From Acanthopleura granulata (Eukaryota; Mollusca; Polyplacophora; Chitonida; Chitonidae), in contig JABBOT010000023.1 of the NCBI GenBank assembly GCA_016165875.1, forward strand, positions 558,001 through 622,000: a stretch of 64,000 nucleotides of DNA, in the 5' to 3' direction. This document shows, in pieces, positions 9,911-20,174 of this stretch. Within the stretch, counting starts at the first letter, position 1, and each line of letters begins with the position of its first letter. Under the pieces are notes generated by a model, which saw nothing but the letters and a program-made list of their open reading frames with translations, was not told the DNA's origin and searched no databases. The position numbers and the translations under genes are program-made.

Positions 9911-10170
9911 CGCAAAAAGGCCTAGTGCTGGAAGACGTGTCCTCTGCCGACTTCTTAACCACTAAGTACACACTATGGCTTGACCTCCGCTCCACGGACC
10001 AAGACCAGCAACATGGCAGCAGGCTGCACATCGAGAACGCCAGTGAGGGCATGATCATTCAGATCACGAAAACAGCAGAGGCTGCAGGCGCTTTGAGCAT
10101 CTACCTTTACGAGGTCAAGGATGCTCAGCTCAACATCGAGGATGGCCAATTTGCTACACACCTGTGCTAG
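9895..10170 (+). pseudogene. C-terminal fragment of a second structural-type Polinton protein
   Basis: In a frame different from the capsid fragment, residues ADFLTTKYTLWLDLRSTD, IENASEGMIIQITK and SIYLYEVKDAQLNIEDG form a beta-strand-rich, well-conserved-looking domain ending at a TAG (10168-10170). It follows the capsid fragment directly, with the junction near 9895-9920, so an internal deletion probably joined two formerly separate coding regions. It could instead be the 3' part of the same capsid gene after a frameshift and deletion. The virion role is inferred from context. Confidence 0.45.
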
Positions 10171-10214
10171 TAACCTCTGGCGCAGGGGCCCCCCACTTGG
10201 CGATTATCTGCTGA

Positions 10215-10405
10215 ATGACACGGTGTGGGAAAACCCTTTTCACACAACCTCCTGGATGGTCCCTATCGCAGCTTGTTTCAACACACTGTTTTCCTGTGTC
10301 CCACTATACTGTATAGTCAGGTGTATCAAGAGTGTCCCTGGGTGTGGAGCGACCGCAGACCCTGTACATCATTGATGGCTGCTCAGCCATAAAGGCGCTG
10401 AGTGC
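10215..10405 (+). pseudogene. packaging ATPase (FtsK/A32-like) remnant
   Basis: A single plus frame from 10215 contains a Walker A-like RCGKTLF (10221-10241), a TAG at 10314-10316 and, in the same frame, a Walker B-like LYIIDGCSA (10362-10388). Family members usually carry a second acidic residue after the Walker B aspartate; here that position is glycine. Spacing between the motifs is about 45 codons, shorter than usual, which suggests loss. The intact enzyme pumps the genome into preformed capsids. The frame runs into the 106 bp tandem duplication and is destroyed there. Position between capsid and integrase fits Polinton gene order. Confidence 0.6.
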
Positions 10406-10406
10406 G

Positions 10407-10618
10407 GCAGCAGCTGGCCCAAACAAAGCATGCCAAGCTTTAGTTGAAGACTGATCAGCCGGCTGCATACCATCTGGTATAATGTGCGAAACACTATTGC
10501 TCCTTCTACAGGACAGCAGCTGGCCCAAACAAATCATGCCAAGCTTCTGTTGAAGACTGATCAGCTGGCTGCATACAACGTGTTATAATGTGCGAAACAC
10601 TGTTGTTCCTGCTACAGC
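10407..10618. repeat. 106 bp tandem duplication, two copies
   Basis: The words CAGCAGCTGGCCC, CATGCCAAGCTT, GAAGACTGATCAGC and AATGTGCGAAACACT recur at exactly 106 bp distance (CAGCAGCTGGCCC at 10408 and 10514). The two units differ at about a dozen bases. The duplication lies across the 3' end of the ATPase remnant and adds stops, so it is a decay-phase event. Confidence 0.9.
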
Positions 10619-11250
10619 AGAGCAGTTGGCTGTTGCTATTTTCCCTACAATTAATCACCTTTAGTGTGATCGGATGGGCTGCATGTGAATATATTAGAGC
10701 TAAGAGGATAGTGGCACATATCGTGCGATGCATGCAGTCTGTGATTCAAAGCATTCGCCAGGCGAAAATGGCTAAACTGGAAGAACTAATCCACATAGAC
10801 GCTGAGGCCTCGGATGGACAACAGAAACAGGAGCCACTGGAGGATCAGGCAGAAGCGGTCCTACCAATCTCCACCGTGAAAGTCTTGCTGCGCTGGCAGC
10901 TGGGGGTCAGGCCAAACAGTATCTTGGGAAGGCATTGACAGTGGACCAAATTGACGAGGCTGAAAAGCTCTATGCCCGTTACGAGGAAAGACTAGGCGCA
11001 GCCATGACAAAAACTATAGGGCAGGCTGCATTACAATTGTACTCAGGAGTGGTCAGCATGTTCCTTCCAATCCCACCAATGACCTGCGCTTGCTCTTACC
11101 TGGAGGCCAATCCCTTTGTTGGACATGTGACTAGTAGTGCTTCCTGTGTGCTCTATCATCACTATGGTATGCTGCTAGCGCTGCTAACCGCTGCTCTTAC
11201 CCCAGCCAAGCACTGTGAATATGGGCAACAGTGCCCTCGAACAATGAACG
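10588..11250 (+). pseudogene. conserved Polinton-associated protein, function unknown, frameshifted
   Basis: The first frame (10588-10940) starts with a hydrophobic membrane-type stretch (WLLLFSLQLITFSVIGWAA) followed by an acidic helical part (AKLEELIHIDAEA). Near 10880 protein character moves to the frame of 10935, with AKQYLGKALTVDQIDEAEK, a helix (YARYEERLGAAMTKTIGQ) and a hydrophobic, cysteine-containing region ending about 11213 (HHYGMLLALLTAAL). A membrane-associated virion or assembly protein is possible but not shown. It is followed directly by the small basic gene starting at 11251. Confidence 0.45.
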
Positions 11251-11500
11251 ATGGCAGAGAACCTGACTCTTCCTTCAGAGTACCAAGCAAACCTGCAGGA
11301 GTAGACTCCTCTGGTGGAAAGAGTGACAGAGCATAAGGAAAGTAAAGACCCCAAGAAGGTGGCGGCCGGGGCGAGCCGTGGCTGCTGCCAGAAAAGTTAA
11401 ACAGGAACAACTGCTTGAAAAGCTTCGGGCAGCCAAGGAATCACAACATCACGGTGCTGCTGTTGCTTCAGCAACAACAGAACAGCTGGAGGCCATGAGG
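11251..11500 (+). pseudogene. small basic helical protein of the Polinton, interrupted
   Basis: ATG at 11251 opens AENLTLPSEYQANLQE, with a TAG in frame right after that segment and then a lysine/glutamate-rich run (VERVTEHKESKDPKKVAAG). Near 11365 the protein-like frame shifts to one reading ARKVKQEQLLEKLRAAKES. The strongly charged, helix-forming character with many lysines suggests a nucleic-acid-binding or core protein, but this is composition only. The stop and the frameshift make it non-functional. Confidence 0.45.
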
Positions 11501-11580
11501 CCACCAGAACGGGGAGAGCCTGTTTCACAGGGTGTTGCAAAGCAGGCCAACTTGAACCTCATATATCATTGGCCTTGTAG

Positions 11581-11865
11581 TTGTATATTATATATTTACT
11601 CATCACCAGGAGCTCCAGCCTCTTCCTGTTCCTCTGCAACTACAGAAAACGGCACAAGCCACCTATAAGCCCCCTCTGCTCAGCAATTGAAGATTCCGAT
11701 TTATCCTCTCCATCCACTCCAGCTACCAATGGTAAGATGTTCGTAAACGTGCTGTATCACAGCGCAGTCGTCTCTGGCTTACCTATGGGATACTCCAGAT
11801 TGGATAAGATGGTCACTGGAGGTGCCCCTCCCAAGCTGAACTTCACCCCCCCTCCCCCCCGATAG
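11581..11865 (+). other. weak open frame, coding value uncertain
   Basis: The frame includes a serine/proline-rich stretch (SSPSTPATNG) and ends in a proline run encoded by C-rich sequence near 11850-11861. It may be a degraded linker of a Polinton protein or chance. Nothing recognisable. Confidence 0.15.
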
Positions 11866-11888
11866 TGGTTGTGGACGTGGCCCTCACG

Positions 11889-12255
11889 ATGGCGACCAAG
11901 GACATGCTAATTAAACAGGGGATCATTCCTGCAGATATTATGAAGTAACAATGGCCTCGATTGCAATGATGGTTGGAGGCACGCTTGCAAATGCAACTGC
12001 TTTCTCAGGTAGCAACTTTCTCTTCTCAGCTCTTCGAAGCTCCCATAGACGCCATGGGAGGGCAATAAGTCCGCCATGTGTTTTGCAGCAAAGGTGCTGG
12101 AGGGCACGACCAACCTCCGGGCGACGACCGGGCAGCTGCCTGAGCCTGTGGCTGCCGCTTGTTGGAGACTTATCAGTCTGCTGGAATACCTTGCTTATGG
12201 TGCCTACTACCATGGCCGACCAGTTGTCTATTCGTCTATCGAAGATATGCTATAG
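11889..12255 (+). pseudogene. conserved Polinton-associated protein upstream of integrase, function unknown
   Basis: ATG at 11889 opens ATKDMLIKQGIIPADIMK, with a TAA in frame. A shifted frame then reads MASIAMMVGGTLANATAFSG (11951 on), a glycine/alanine-rich hydrophobic stretch ending NFLFSAL. A third frame (12069-12255) reads AMCFAAKVLEGTTNL, EPVAAACWRLISLLEYL and YHGRPVVYSSIEDML before a TAG at 12253-12255. Two indels therefore separate three parts of one gene of about 120 codons. It lies 3 bp before the start of the integrase region, an operon-like closeness seen throughout this element. Confidence 0.45.
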
Positions 12256-12258
12256 CTC

Positions 12259-13206
12259 CTTGGGCTACTGGAAAGGCATTGGCGCCATCAAGAAACTAGC
12301 TTCTGCTGCAGAGGTCTCTGAAGGTACAGCTTCCAATTGGTTGAAGAAACTGGTCATCTGGCAGATTTTTCTACCAGCACCACGGCACATTTCATGGCCG
12401 TGATGTTGACGTGCCAAACGAGGTCCACCAAGCTGCCCTGCTCTTTCTACCCTTTGACACTGACACAATCAAGGTGGGTAAGCACACCTACAAAAGTGTG
12501 CCCTCACCATGCTTGATGTCGCCAGCCGATTCAAAGCAGCTGAGCCCCTAACCACAAAAGGAGCCCAAGAGGTTGCTGATGCCCTGGGCCATATCTATAA
12601 GCAGGGGCCTCTGAGGTGGCCTAAACTGCTCCAGGTTGACCCTGGGCGTGAGTTCATGGGTGCAGTGAACCAGCTTCAGGCAAAACACAGTGTTACCATC
12701 AGATACAGATGAGTGGACATCCATCAAGACCAGGGGATCATTGAGCGATTCAATTGGACCCTGACTGAGCAGCTGTTCGGTCACCAGTATGCTCAGGAGC
12801 TGCGGCTCCCTTCTGGACGTTCTTCTGAGTGGATGGCTCGCTTACCCGCAGTCGTGGCCGCTTTGAGCGGGGAAGTGACCCGACTCACTGGCAGGCAGCC
12901 TTCTGAGGCCATCAAGGCAAAACTGGTGGCCTGTCCTGTTGTCTTTCATAAGCATATGCTCCCTTCTCAGGTTTCCATTCTCTATCTGTACCAGCCCGGT
13001 AAGCAGGAGGGTAGTCTCCGTCGAGCGACTGATCCAGTGTGGTCCCTGGATGTGTACCAACTCGGGCAACTAAACCCGATGAGCCTGTGCTATACTATCT
13101 TGATGTACCATCGGATGGCCCGCAGTGGGGGTTTGTCCGCGAGGAACTTCTCGTGGTGCCACCTGACACTCAGCTTCCGCCTGATAGGGTCCTACAGCGC
13201 CGCTAG
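12259..13206 (+). pseudogene. Polinton retrovirus-like (DDE/rve) integrase, degenerate
   Basis: It would insert the element's DNA into the host genome. Order: an N-terminal helix-turn-helix-like part (GYWKGIGAIKKLA, VSEGTASNWLKKL), a frame change near 12400, a core start VPNEVHQAALLFLPFD, a frame change near 12490, DVASRFKAAEPL, then LLQVDPGREFMG with the second catalytic aspartate (codon 12638-12640), a TGA at 12710-12712, and DIHQDQGIIERFN with the catalytic glutamate (12743-12745). The C-terminal part (RATDPVWSL, then a shifted frame near 13060 with WGFVREELLVVPP) ends at TAG 13204-13206. The residue expected to be the first catalytic aspartate is alanine (GCC, 12435-12437). Two or more frameshifts, one stop and this substitution make it inactive. 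Confidence 0.9.
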
Positions 13207-13210
13207 GAGC

Positions 13211-14330
13211 TCAGCCTGCTGAAAGAGTATCTTTGTGTCCATAGGCCATCATATACACCCTATTTTCAGCTATCCAGCGCTTGGAATCAAAGGGTTAGAG
13301 CGATACCTTGTTCAGATGTCGTCCATAGATGTGATGACGCTATTACTGCTGGACATCCATGCCATGGCAGAAGGTCTCCTTTTCGAAGAGAGTCTCTTTG
13401 TACTGCTCATGTCTGATATGCTTCTTCACAACATTCTTTCTTACACATTTGGCCTTTTTGATGTTGTGGCTGCTGGTCTCAAGGATGCTATACATCTTAG
13501 TACGCAGGCCAATACACCGGGTGCCCAGCACATTCATCCTTCATCTTGCCTAAGACCTTTTTGTTTGCCGTAAAATGGAGTGGATGATCTACTGGGTAGT
13601 CAGACATGTCATAGAGGATCATACGCTTGGCCATATCCTTGTAGACATCCTCAATATGGATCTCGAGGAGTAGACTGTCTGTGTCCATGTAGAGGAGTTA
13701 GCAGTTATCTCCGTAATGAACCTTCATCTGGTTGTAGTAGAAGTCATACATCAGGTTCTTGGAGAGGTTGAGGATGCTCATCCCCACATTGACGGGGCGG
13801 TTAAGGGTAAGACGGCTCTTGTGAACCTGAATCACTGCCAGGTTGTCCAAGACGTTGGCTCTTGCGAAGGCTGGGCAGGCGATATGGTGCCTGAGTTTGT
13901 CTTCTTCGCTTGCTCCCATGAGTTTGACATCTACTCGCTTGCAGAGGTTTTCCATGGTCTTTCCGAAGACAGAGTTGTTCATGTGCTTGTAGAGGTCTTT
14001 CCCGAACTCGGTATTCGTTCGGATGTAGGGCTCCATCCAAGGGCTTTGCAGGAAGCAGAGGACAAGAGGGATCTTTTTCAGGCGCATACCCAGACACAGA
14101 TAAAGTTGTAAGTTGCGGTAGTGGAGCGCATAGCATTCCTTATCGCGGAGGTTAGGGACCAGCTTCTCAACCGTAATAGGTGCCACCCCAACCCCGAGGA
14201 GATTGTGCTGGTAGTCCGACATCCACTCTTTGGGAACCACCATGCGCTCCAGAGCTAGCAGGTAAGTGTTGTTCACCTTATGCAGCTCTTCTGGGTACTT
14301 CCACGATATAACGCTCTGGGTTGCCCACCG
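13211..14330 (-). pseudogene. protein-primed family B DNA polymerase (Polinton PolB), C-terminal half
   Basis: It would replicate the element from a terminal protein primer. From about 14320 the minus frame reads LVPNLRDKECYALHYRNLQL, SPWMEPYIRTNTEF and the family hallmark MNNSVFGKTMENL, followed by RVDVKLMG. A TAA (13698-13700) precedes YMDTDSL, the motif C with its two metal-binding aspartates (about 13670-13690). The rest reads GKMKDECAG, then a thumb/C-terminal part with stops near 13330 and 13295, and SKRWIAEN before a TGA at 13211-13213. The exonuclease, TPR1/TPR2-type and N-terminal parts are absent: the gene is cut near 14320-14340 and continues into unrelated sequence. It ends 4 bp from the convergent integrase. 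Confidence 0.92.
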
Positions 14331-14339
14331 TACTTGGCA

Positions 14340-14765
14340 ATATATATCATAGCATTGTTGACAGATAGTTCTATGTTCTGCCCCACCATCCATACACAAC
14401 ACTACCACTGGTGGGATGTTTTCTTTGACACCATATTACATTATCAGGCAATCAGATACTTCTACAGCATTTCTGATTGCTGTGGAGGACCCTCTAGCAG
14501 TTAACTTTATACAGACATAGGGTTTTCCTCCGTATCTAGAGCCATCCACAGTATCAGGAATGCTGATTAGTAAAACTACTGCAGATGTCAATGATAACAA
14601 GGCAAAATCATCGTCCATGACTTCAAAGTTAACATTGTGAACAACATGTACTCTCTTTCCTCTCTCTACACAGGCTACAGGGCGATTGGGCTCACTCACA
14701 GATATCTTATGTTTGCCATCATTGCATGTAAATCCAGCAATATCTTTAAACTAAGCGAGGCAGGA
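14340..14765 (-). pseudogene. fragment of an uncharacterised transposase-like protein
   Basis: The minus frame is open upstream of its first ATG (14699), beginning about FKDIAGFTCNDGKHKISV near 14750. It includes PVACVERGKRV, a VMDDDFALLSL segment, DIPDTV-type IPDTVDGSRYGGKPYV and, after one TAG/TGA-type stop near 14436, NIPPVVVLCMDGGAEHRT. I associate this order, especially the hydrophobic strand followed by DGG-EHR, with an uncharacterised protein family dispersed in invertebrate genomes that looks like a DDE-type transposase. The name and mechanism are unknown to me. It runs in the same reading frame into the polymerase remnant. Both termini of the source element are missing. Confidence 0.4.
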
Positions 14766-14770
14766 TTTAC

Positions 14771-15326
14771 AGTAAAGAGATATAGAAGAGGCATAATGCT
14801 GACCCACACTTGGTGTGTCATTTGGACATTTTTTTTCATCATATTTCACTGTAAATACTGGGACACAACACAAGCCAAGTGCTCAATATACATGTATCTC
14901 AAAACAGCATTTGTAAGAATCAAAATATTTAAGGCTTTTGCTTACACCAGAAAAGATGTAGGTACATGTATTTCATTTCAAAACAATTTTTGTATCACAA
15001 AATAAGGCTATATTTCTTTTTTGATAAATATTATTGTGTTCTGTACAGAAGAAAACTTTCATTCATAAGCATTCTGACATGGATTTTGAAGTACTTTAAA
15101 AGAAAAGACAACACTGAACCAAATGTATTTATATATTTATCGCCAAAGAATCCCACTGTAAGTTCAAAAAACATCACTTTTTATTTTCGTGACGTAGGAT
15201 AACTACGATCACCCATTCCTAGTTCAAAATTTTGCCATGTAAAAGTAGTGTTAAATCAGCTGTTTGCCATCTGACTACAAGATATTTCTGACATACTATA
15301 ATATCATTTACAATGAGAAAATGGTA
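14771..15326. other. AT-rich, no recognisable gene
   Basis: Base composition returns to the AT-rich host level. Open frames here (e.g. 14966-15202 plus) are rich in phenylalanine, isoleucine, lysine and tyrosine, as expected of AT-rich non-coding DNA. Confidence 0.5.
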
Positions 15327-15447
15327 TCAGAATACATCTGCGGTTATTCCCCAAGGTCTCAACCAGGAGCCCACAATGCGTGGCATTCTGTTGAAATAAT
15401 AAGGGTTACCATACTTCCCATGACATAGCAGTGTCTTGCCTCTAATA
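15327..15447 (-). CDS. possible terminal exon of an unidentified host gene
   Basis: A pyrimidine-containing acceptor (CGCTTTTCAG) precedes 121 bp that encode 39 residues with a protein-like mix (GKTLLCHGKYGNPYYFNRMP, IVGSWLRPWGITADVF) and end in TGA. There are no stops in this frame and the stretch is too short for the ORF size cutoff. I do not recognise the protein, and no partner exon was found between here and 28.6 kb, so it could be chance or a relic. It is not part of MFSD9 as I know that protein. Confidence 0.25.
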
Positions 15448-16605
15448 CTGAAAAGCGAAGGATACAGATGATGCTACATCATGTTTCCGGTTCCTCTAAA
15501 GAGGTGTATATACATTTACTATGGCCTCATAAGAATTCCGAACTAAAAGGCGATTTAAAGTTCCAAAGCAAATCATAAAAAAATGCCTATGCCCTTTTAG
15601 GTCTGTATGGAATACTCATCTGAAATAACTTGGGTTATATTTTTCATTGTCTTTTCTTTTGATGATGTATCCAACTCCTTCATATGATCTATTAAACTTA
15701 TCATTATATATTAACAATTTTCTGATGATTTATTCGCAGATAGGGATTTTTATCCAGGTAACATTGTAATACCATTACTTTTCAATTAACTTATCTATAC
15801 CGACTCATAAAAAACAGAAAGCAATAATATACAATCTGACATAACCTTGTCTTTGTATTGCTTGACTGGATTACACTTAACCTATCACAACTTTAGAGTA
15901 TACATGGATTTTATTTTCACCTGATTACAAATAAACCCTACAGTGAACAAGTAGCATGGTTGTCACCTGCTGCGTAATACAGCCAACTTTTCTTACATGT
16001 CTTCTTGGATAACTTTTTTTTTCATGTGATTGGTGACTTCATGGTGACATATTTAGTTGATCCACTAATTTTCATTTAACCAGATGGATTTGTAACTAAA
16101 GACTCAAAAAGCTGAAGCTGCAGATTTTATAGATTGATTTTAAGTGATCTATCAGATCTTCAGCCTCTCAAGTCATGCCGACCTGACAACAAACCATACA
16201 ATTTACCTGTAATAAAGAATAGACATTGATAGATTAAGTCCACAAGGAAGGGCTACAGGGACGTCACAATTACGATGTAGAGCATTTCACTTCAGAAACA
16301 CAGAGCTAGAGGGCATCAACTTTCCTGTCTCTGTAAGGGTAATGCTCACCCAATACGTCACGTCACATTAAAGAAGGTGAAAGGGTGGACACCAGTTATC
16401 TGTGCTTTTAAACATGACCCATTAAATAGCCAGCATAGAGTTTATCATCAGCAGCGACAATAAATTTAATAAAAGAGAATGTTAACCCGCACTAAATTAC
16501 ATTAGTGACAAGCTATAGCTGTGGCATAAAGATTTAAATAGGCCCTAACAACAGGTCATTAATCAGACACAGATAATCACATGTCAATCACTAGTCTGCA
16601 GAACT
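15448..16605. other. no recognisable gene
   Basis: AT-rich DNA without supported exons or repeats, apart from short low-complexity runs. Confidence 0.5.
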
Positions 16606-16693
16606 GCTATCTGATAGGCCCGATGATCACCTCTGCCCGAACACACCCTGCTATCTGATAGGCCCGATAATCACCTCTCCCCAAACACACCCT
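16606..16693. repeat. 44 bp tandem duplication
   Basis: CTATCTGATAGGCCCGAT and AACACACCCTG recur at 44 bp distance, with a few base differences between the two copies. Confidence 0.8.
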
Positions 16694-16834
16694 GAGCTGG
16701 CCTACAATGCTCACAACAGCAGCCAGATTTAACACAGAGAGGACAAAGCCTTAAAGCACCCTGGTTTCAAGGCTAACAGGGTACTAATGAGGTCACATGC
16801 ACATGCACATATTAAACTGTCTAGAGATGTCACT

Positions 16835-17275
16835 AGCCACTGACAACAAAGGCTCCACTGGCAGTAAAGGGTTCACAGAAAACAAAAGCTCCACTGACAG
16901 CAAAAGGCTCCACCAACAACAAAAGATCCACTGACAATAAACCTTCCCCTGACAATAGAGGCTCGACTTACAACAGGCTCGACTGACAACAGGCCACAGT
17001 GACAACAAAGTCCCTACTGACAACAAGAGTTCCCCTGACAACACAGGTTCCACTGATAACAGGCCACACTAACAACAAAGGCACAACTGACAGGAAAAGC
17101 TCCACTGACAACAAAGCACAATCACAACAGCCTCCACTGAATACAGCCTCCACTAACAACAGACTCCATAGACAAAAGGCTCCACTGAAAACATGCAATA
17201 CTAACAGCAGGCTACATTGAAAACAAAATCTCCAATAACAAGAAGCTCCACTGACCACAAAAGTTCATCAACTCT
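16835..17275. repeat. degenerate ~18 bp minisatellite
   Basis: Variants of GGCTCCACTGACAACAAA recur about two dozen times with frequent length changes. Because the unit is near 18 bp, minus-strand frames (16793-17053, 16968-17258) show a repeated leucine/serine/valine pattern. They are not genes. Confidence 0.8.
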
Positions 17276-19090
17276 CAACTGCAGTTTTAATACTGAGGCC
17301 ATCATAACATAACATTTCACATCATAAATATTGATCAAATATGGCCATATGTATATATTCTGAAAGCTAACAACTGCTGATTTCAAAACGAAAATTTACC
17401 TAACTTTAATATTATTCAAAATAAAATAGGAAGTTTGAAAAAAATTAGAGCTGTTTATCAAAATGCTATTTTTTCCAATTGTTTTCCAATTTCAAGTGGA
17501 TTTCTAGTGGATAATTTACTATTTACACTGAAAAACGTCCCACAGATTTTTAATATTCATTTTAGACTGTTCTAAGTGATCATTTACAGTTAAAAGTTAC
17601 AAAATTTTTTTTAAAAACTTAGAAACTCTGATGTTCTTTTACTAATATCTTTAAAAATTTAAAAGATATCAAAAATCTGTGGGCCAGTATTTTCGTTCAG
17701 GTATTTAGCTACATGTGTGCCAGCAAGCAAGAAAATACAGTGTTTTCACCATACCATTGTCTCCAAAAAAGAATGGGGGAAAAAGACCAAAATGCCTGGA
17801 GAAGCATTATATGAGAAAAAATTTGTCAACAATTAGTTTGCCAATTAGTTTTAATGACAAATTGTCCTGTCTCCAGTTAAAATGCGAACATATGCACAAA
17901 CTGTTAAATTTTAAATCTTATCTTGTTCCATCATAGCGTAAATTGGAGTTTATCTTGACATTTCTGAGCAAACCCTGCTGGAATGTCTTTACAAACCCCT
18001 CCCCGATTGGCACCCCAGTGGGATGATTAAGGCTATTGTTTTAGTTAACAGGTCTGCTAGGGTAGTCTGCACAATTGATAGCAGGAGGAAATACACATTT
18101 ACCAGAGGTGTGCCTATGAACAGCAGGTAATCCATTCAGTGAGCCAGGCCCCCTAATCAGGAAGAAATGAGAAAACGCAACTGCCTTGGTTCACAATATG
18201 TTATACTTTTTATACTTTTTGTAAAGGCATTTACAATTCGAATTTGGTTTTCATCTTTAAAGTAAAAGACAGCTCATAACTGAGGCATTGTTCATTAAAG
18301 AGATTATAAAATTCTCCCTTAAATGTAAAAACCTGTTTGAAATTGTATGAATTCGTTACAGAATTATCTTCATTTGAAATGTGGAGTACTGTGCTGCTGA
18401 CTGGGGATCGAGAGATGCCCATGCTTTCAGGGTTACGAGAGATTGATGAATCAGAGGGATAGGAGATATCGGCTGTTTATAAGCTGTGGTGTAAATCTTC
18501 TGAGTTGTCTGTCAGTGTAAGGTGTATAATAACATTGGGACAGCTCAGTGTTTTAATGTCATATGTTTTAATTACAACGAAGTGTGAACAACATTGTAAA
18601 ATGTTTCCAGACCATCGTGTTGTAGTCAGAGTAAGTTTCTTAATTATTTCATGTTATCAATTCACACATCTACTTAGAGGAAGAGGCAGCAAATCAATAA
18701 TACGCAGTATTAAACGAAAGCTCAAGGCTTTTGCTTATTAATGATATAAAATTCAAATTTTTCTGTCATGTCTGTTGCTACAAAAACACGTTTAAACTTA
18801 CGAGTTATATAGAAAACACGCCTTTCATTTCCACGCAGCCATTGTTTGAGGGCGTGCCACCATTAGCCAATCAAAAAGCTTTTTACAAAGGGCTTTTGAA
18901 AAGCCGGTGACATATAGGATGCACCATAGCCTTTTTTTCTCAATGCAAACAAATGTTAATGCCACAGTGGATATTTAGTGATTTCTAACTAATGGGCACA
19001 CAAATTAATATTCAGAGTAGACATCTGACATTGAACTGATTTCACTTGACTAATATTAAACTTCAGTTTTTTGACTTCACAGGTTTTCTT
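17276..19090. other. no recognisable gene
   Basis: AT-rich non-coding DNA. Small open frames (17715-17936, 18231-18422, 18505-18741) show no domain, splice context or composition that supports them. Confidence 0.5.
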
Positions 19091-19290
19091 CACGTTTTTA
19101 GCCTCATTGGTTAAGGGGCAGTGGTCATTTGTCCAGTCAAGTCATCCAGGGATATGGATACAGCTTGGCAGCCTCACTGGTTTAGAGCTAGTGATCATAT
19201 GTCCAGCCATGCCTGGGGAGATTCAGCTTGGTAGCTTCATCAGTCATGCCTCTGATAAGACAGTAGCTCTACTGGTTGAGACAAAATTAT
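19091..19290. repeat. degenerate ~65 bp repeat, three units
   Basis: Units begin near 19099 (TAGCCTCATTGG), 19168 (GCAGCCTCACTGG) and 19231 (GTAGCTTCATCAG), and share a later GT-CA-TGTCCAG and CAGCTTGG. Similar words occur near 500 (TTATTGGTTAAGGG), so it may belong to a dispersed family. Confidence 0.5.
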
Positions 19291-19439
19291 CTTGGAATGG
19301 AAAACAAAATTATGTTGCATAACCGACAATGCACCATCAAACATGAAAATCAAAACTACGAAATATGAATCCTGATTCACCTGTGCCAAGTTCAGCTGAA
19401 ACTGGACAAAAACTGTAACAGAAATTAAGACAAGTTGGG

Positions 19440-19810
19440 TGAACGAACAGATAGCCAGACGAGCAACTAATCAACAAAATGGAAAATCGATCATAAGAAT
19501 TATGTATCTCCATGTATGTTTTCACTTGAACTAAGTTTCATTAAAATCATACAAAAACTATAGCAGTAACATTTTGAAACAAATGCTAACATGCTGGATG
19601 AACAGACAGACAGATGGATGGACAACCGATCATCCAAATGGAAAATCAATATCGCAAATTATGTATCTTCATGGAGTATCTCCGTGGACACTAGAACCAA
19701 GTTTTATTGAAACTGGACAAAAACTGTGGGAGTCATGTTTTACAGCATAAAGTTAACAGACCTTGGAGAGACGGACGGACAGACAGAGAGAGGGACAGAC
19801 AGCAGACAAC
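19440..19810. repeat. dispersed repeat with (GACA)n/GACGGACA tracts
   Basis: Two imperfect internal units contain ATGGAAAATCGAT/ATCAATAT, TTATGTATCT, CAAGTTTTATTGAAACTGGA, CAAAAACTGTGGGAG and (GACA)n. The same order recurs at 30880-31350, so this is a dispersed element or an old relic of one. It matches the kind of GACAGACGGACA-bearing repeat common in molluscan DNA. Confidence 0.6.
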
Positions 19811-20174
19811 TTGCTAATACATAACCTCAAGTAGAGCTAAAAGAGGATGATACATGCAGTAAAAACACTAGCAGGATACATGCAGCAAGAAGCACTAGCA
19901 GGTATATGCAGTAAAAAGGCACAAAAGGCAAGTAGTGTGTAGACAGACATTATACAAATCACTGCACGTATGTCCTACCAAGCCAGTTGCTGCTTGCTTC
20001 TAACGCATGGCATTACTGATCACAGACTTGTGGTTCCAGTAAGGGAGGATATTATAACATGATGAGTATACTAAGTTGATAAAACACAGAGAGCAGCTTT
20101 TTGCGCGGAGAGCCTCGGGTGTGATATCACACTACACATATCTGTCAGAACTGGAATGGTCGGCATTGCCAGAG

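Noticed and set aside
13716..14111. 131-codon plus-strand frame
   Set aside because: It is the antisense of the polymerase B remnant, whose minus frame carries the family motifs.
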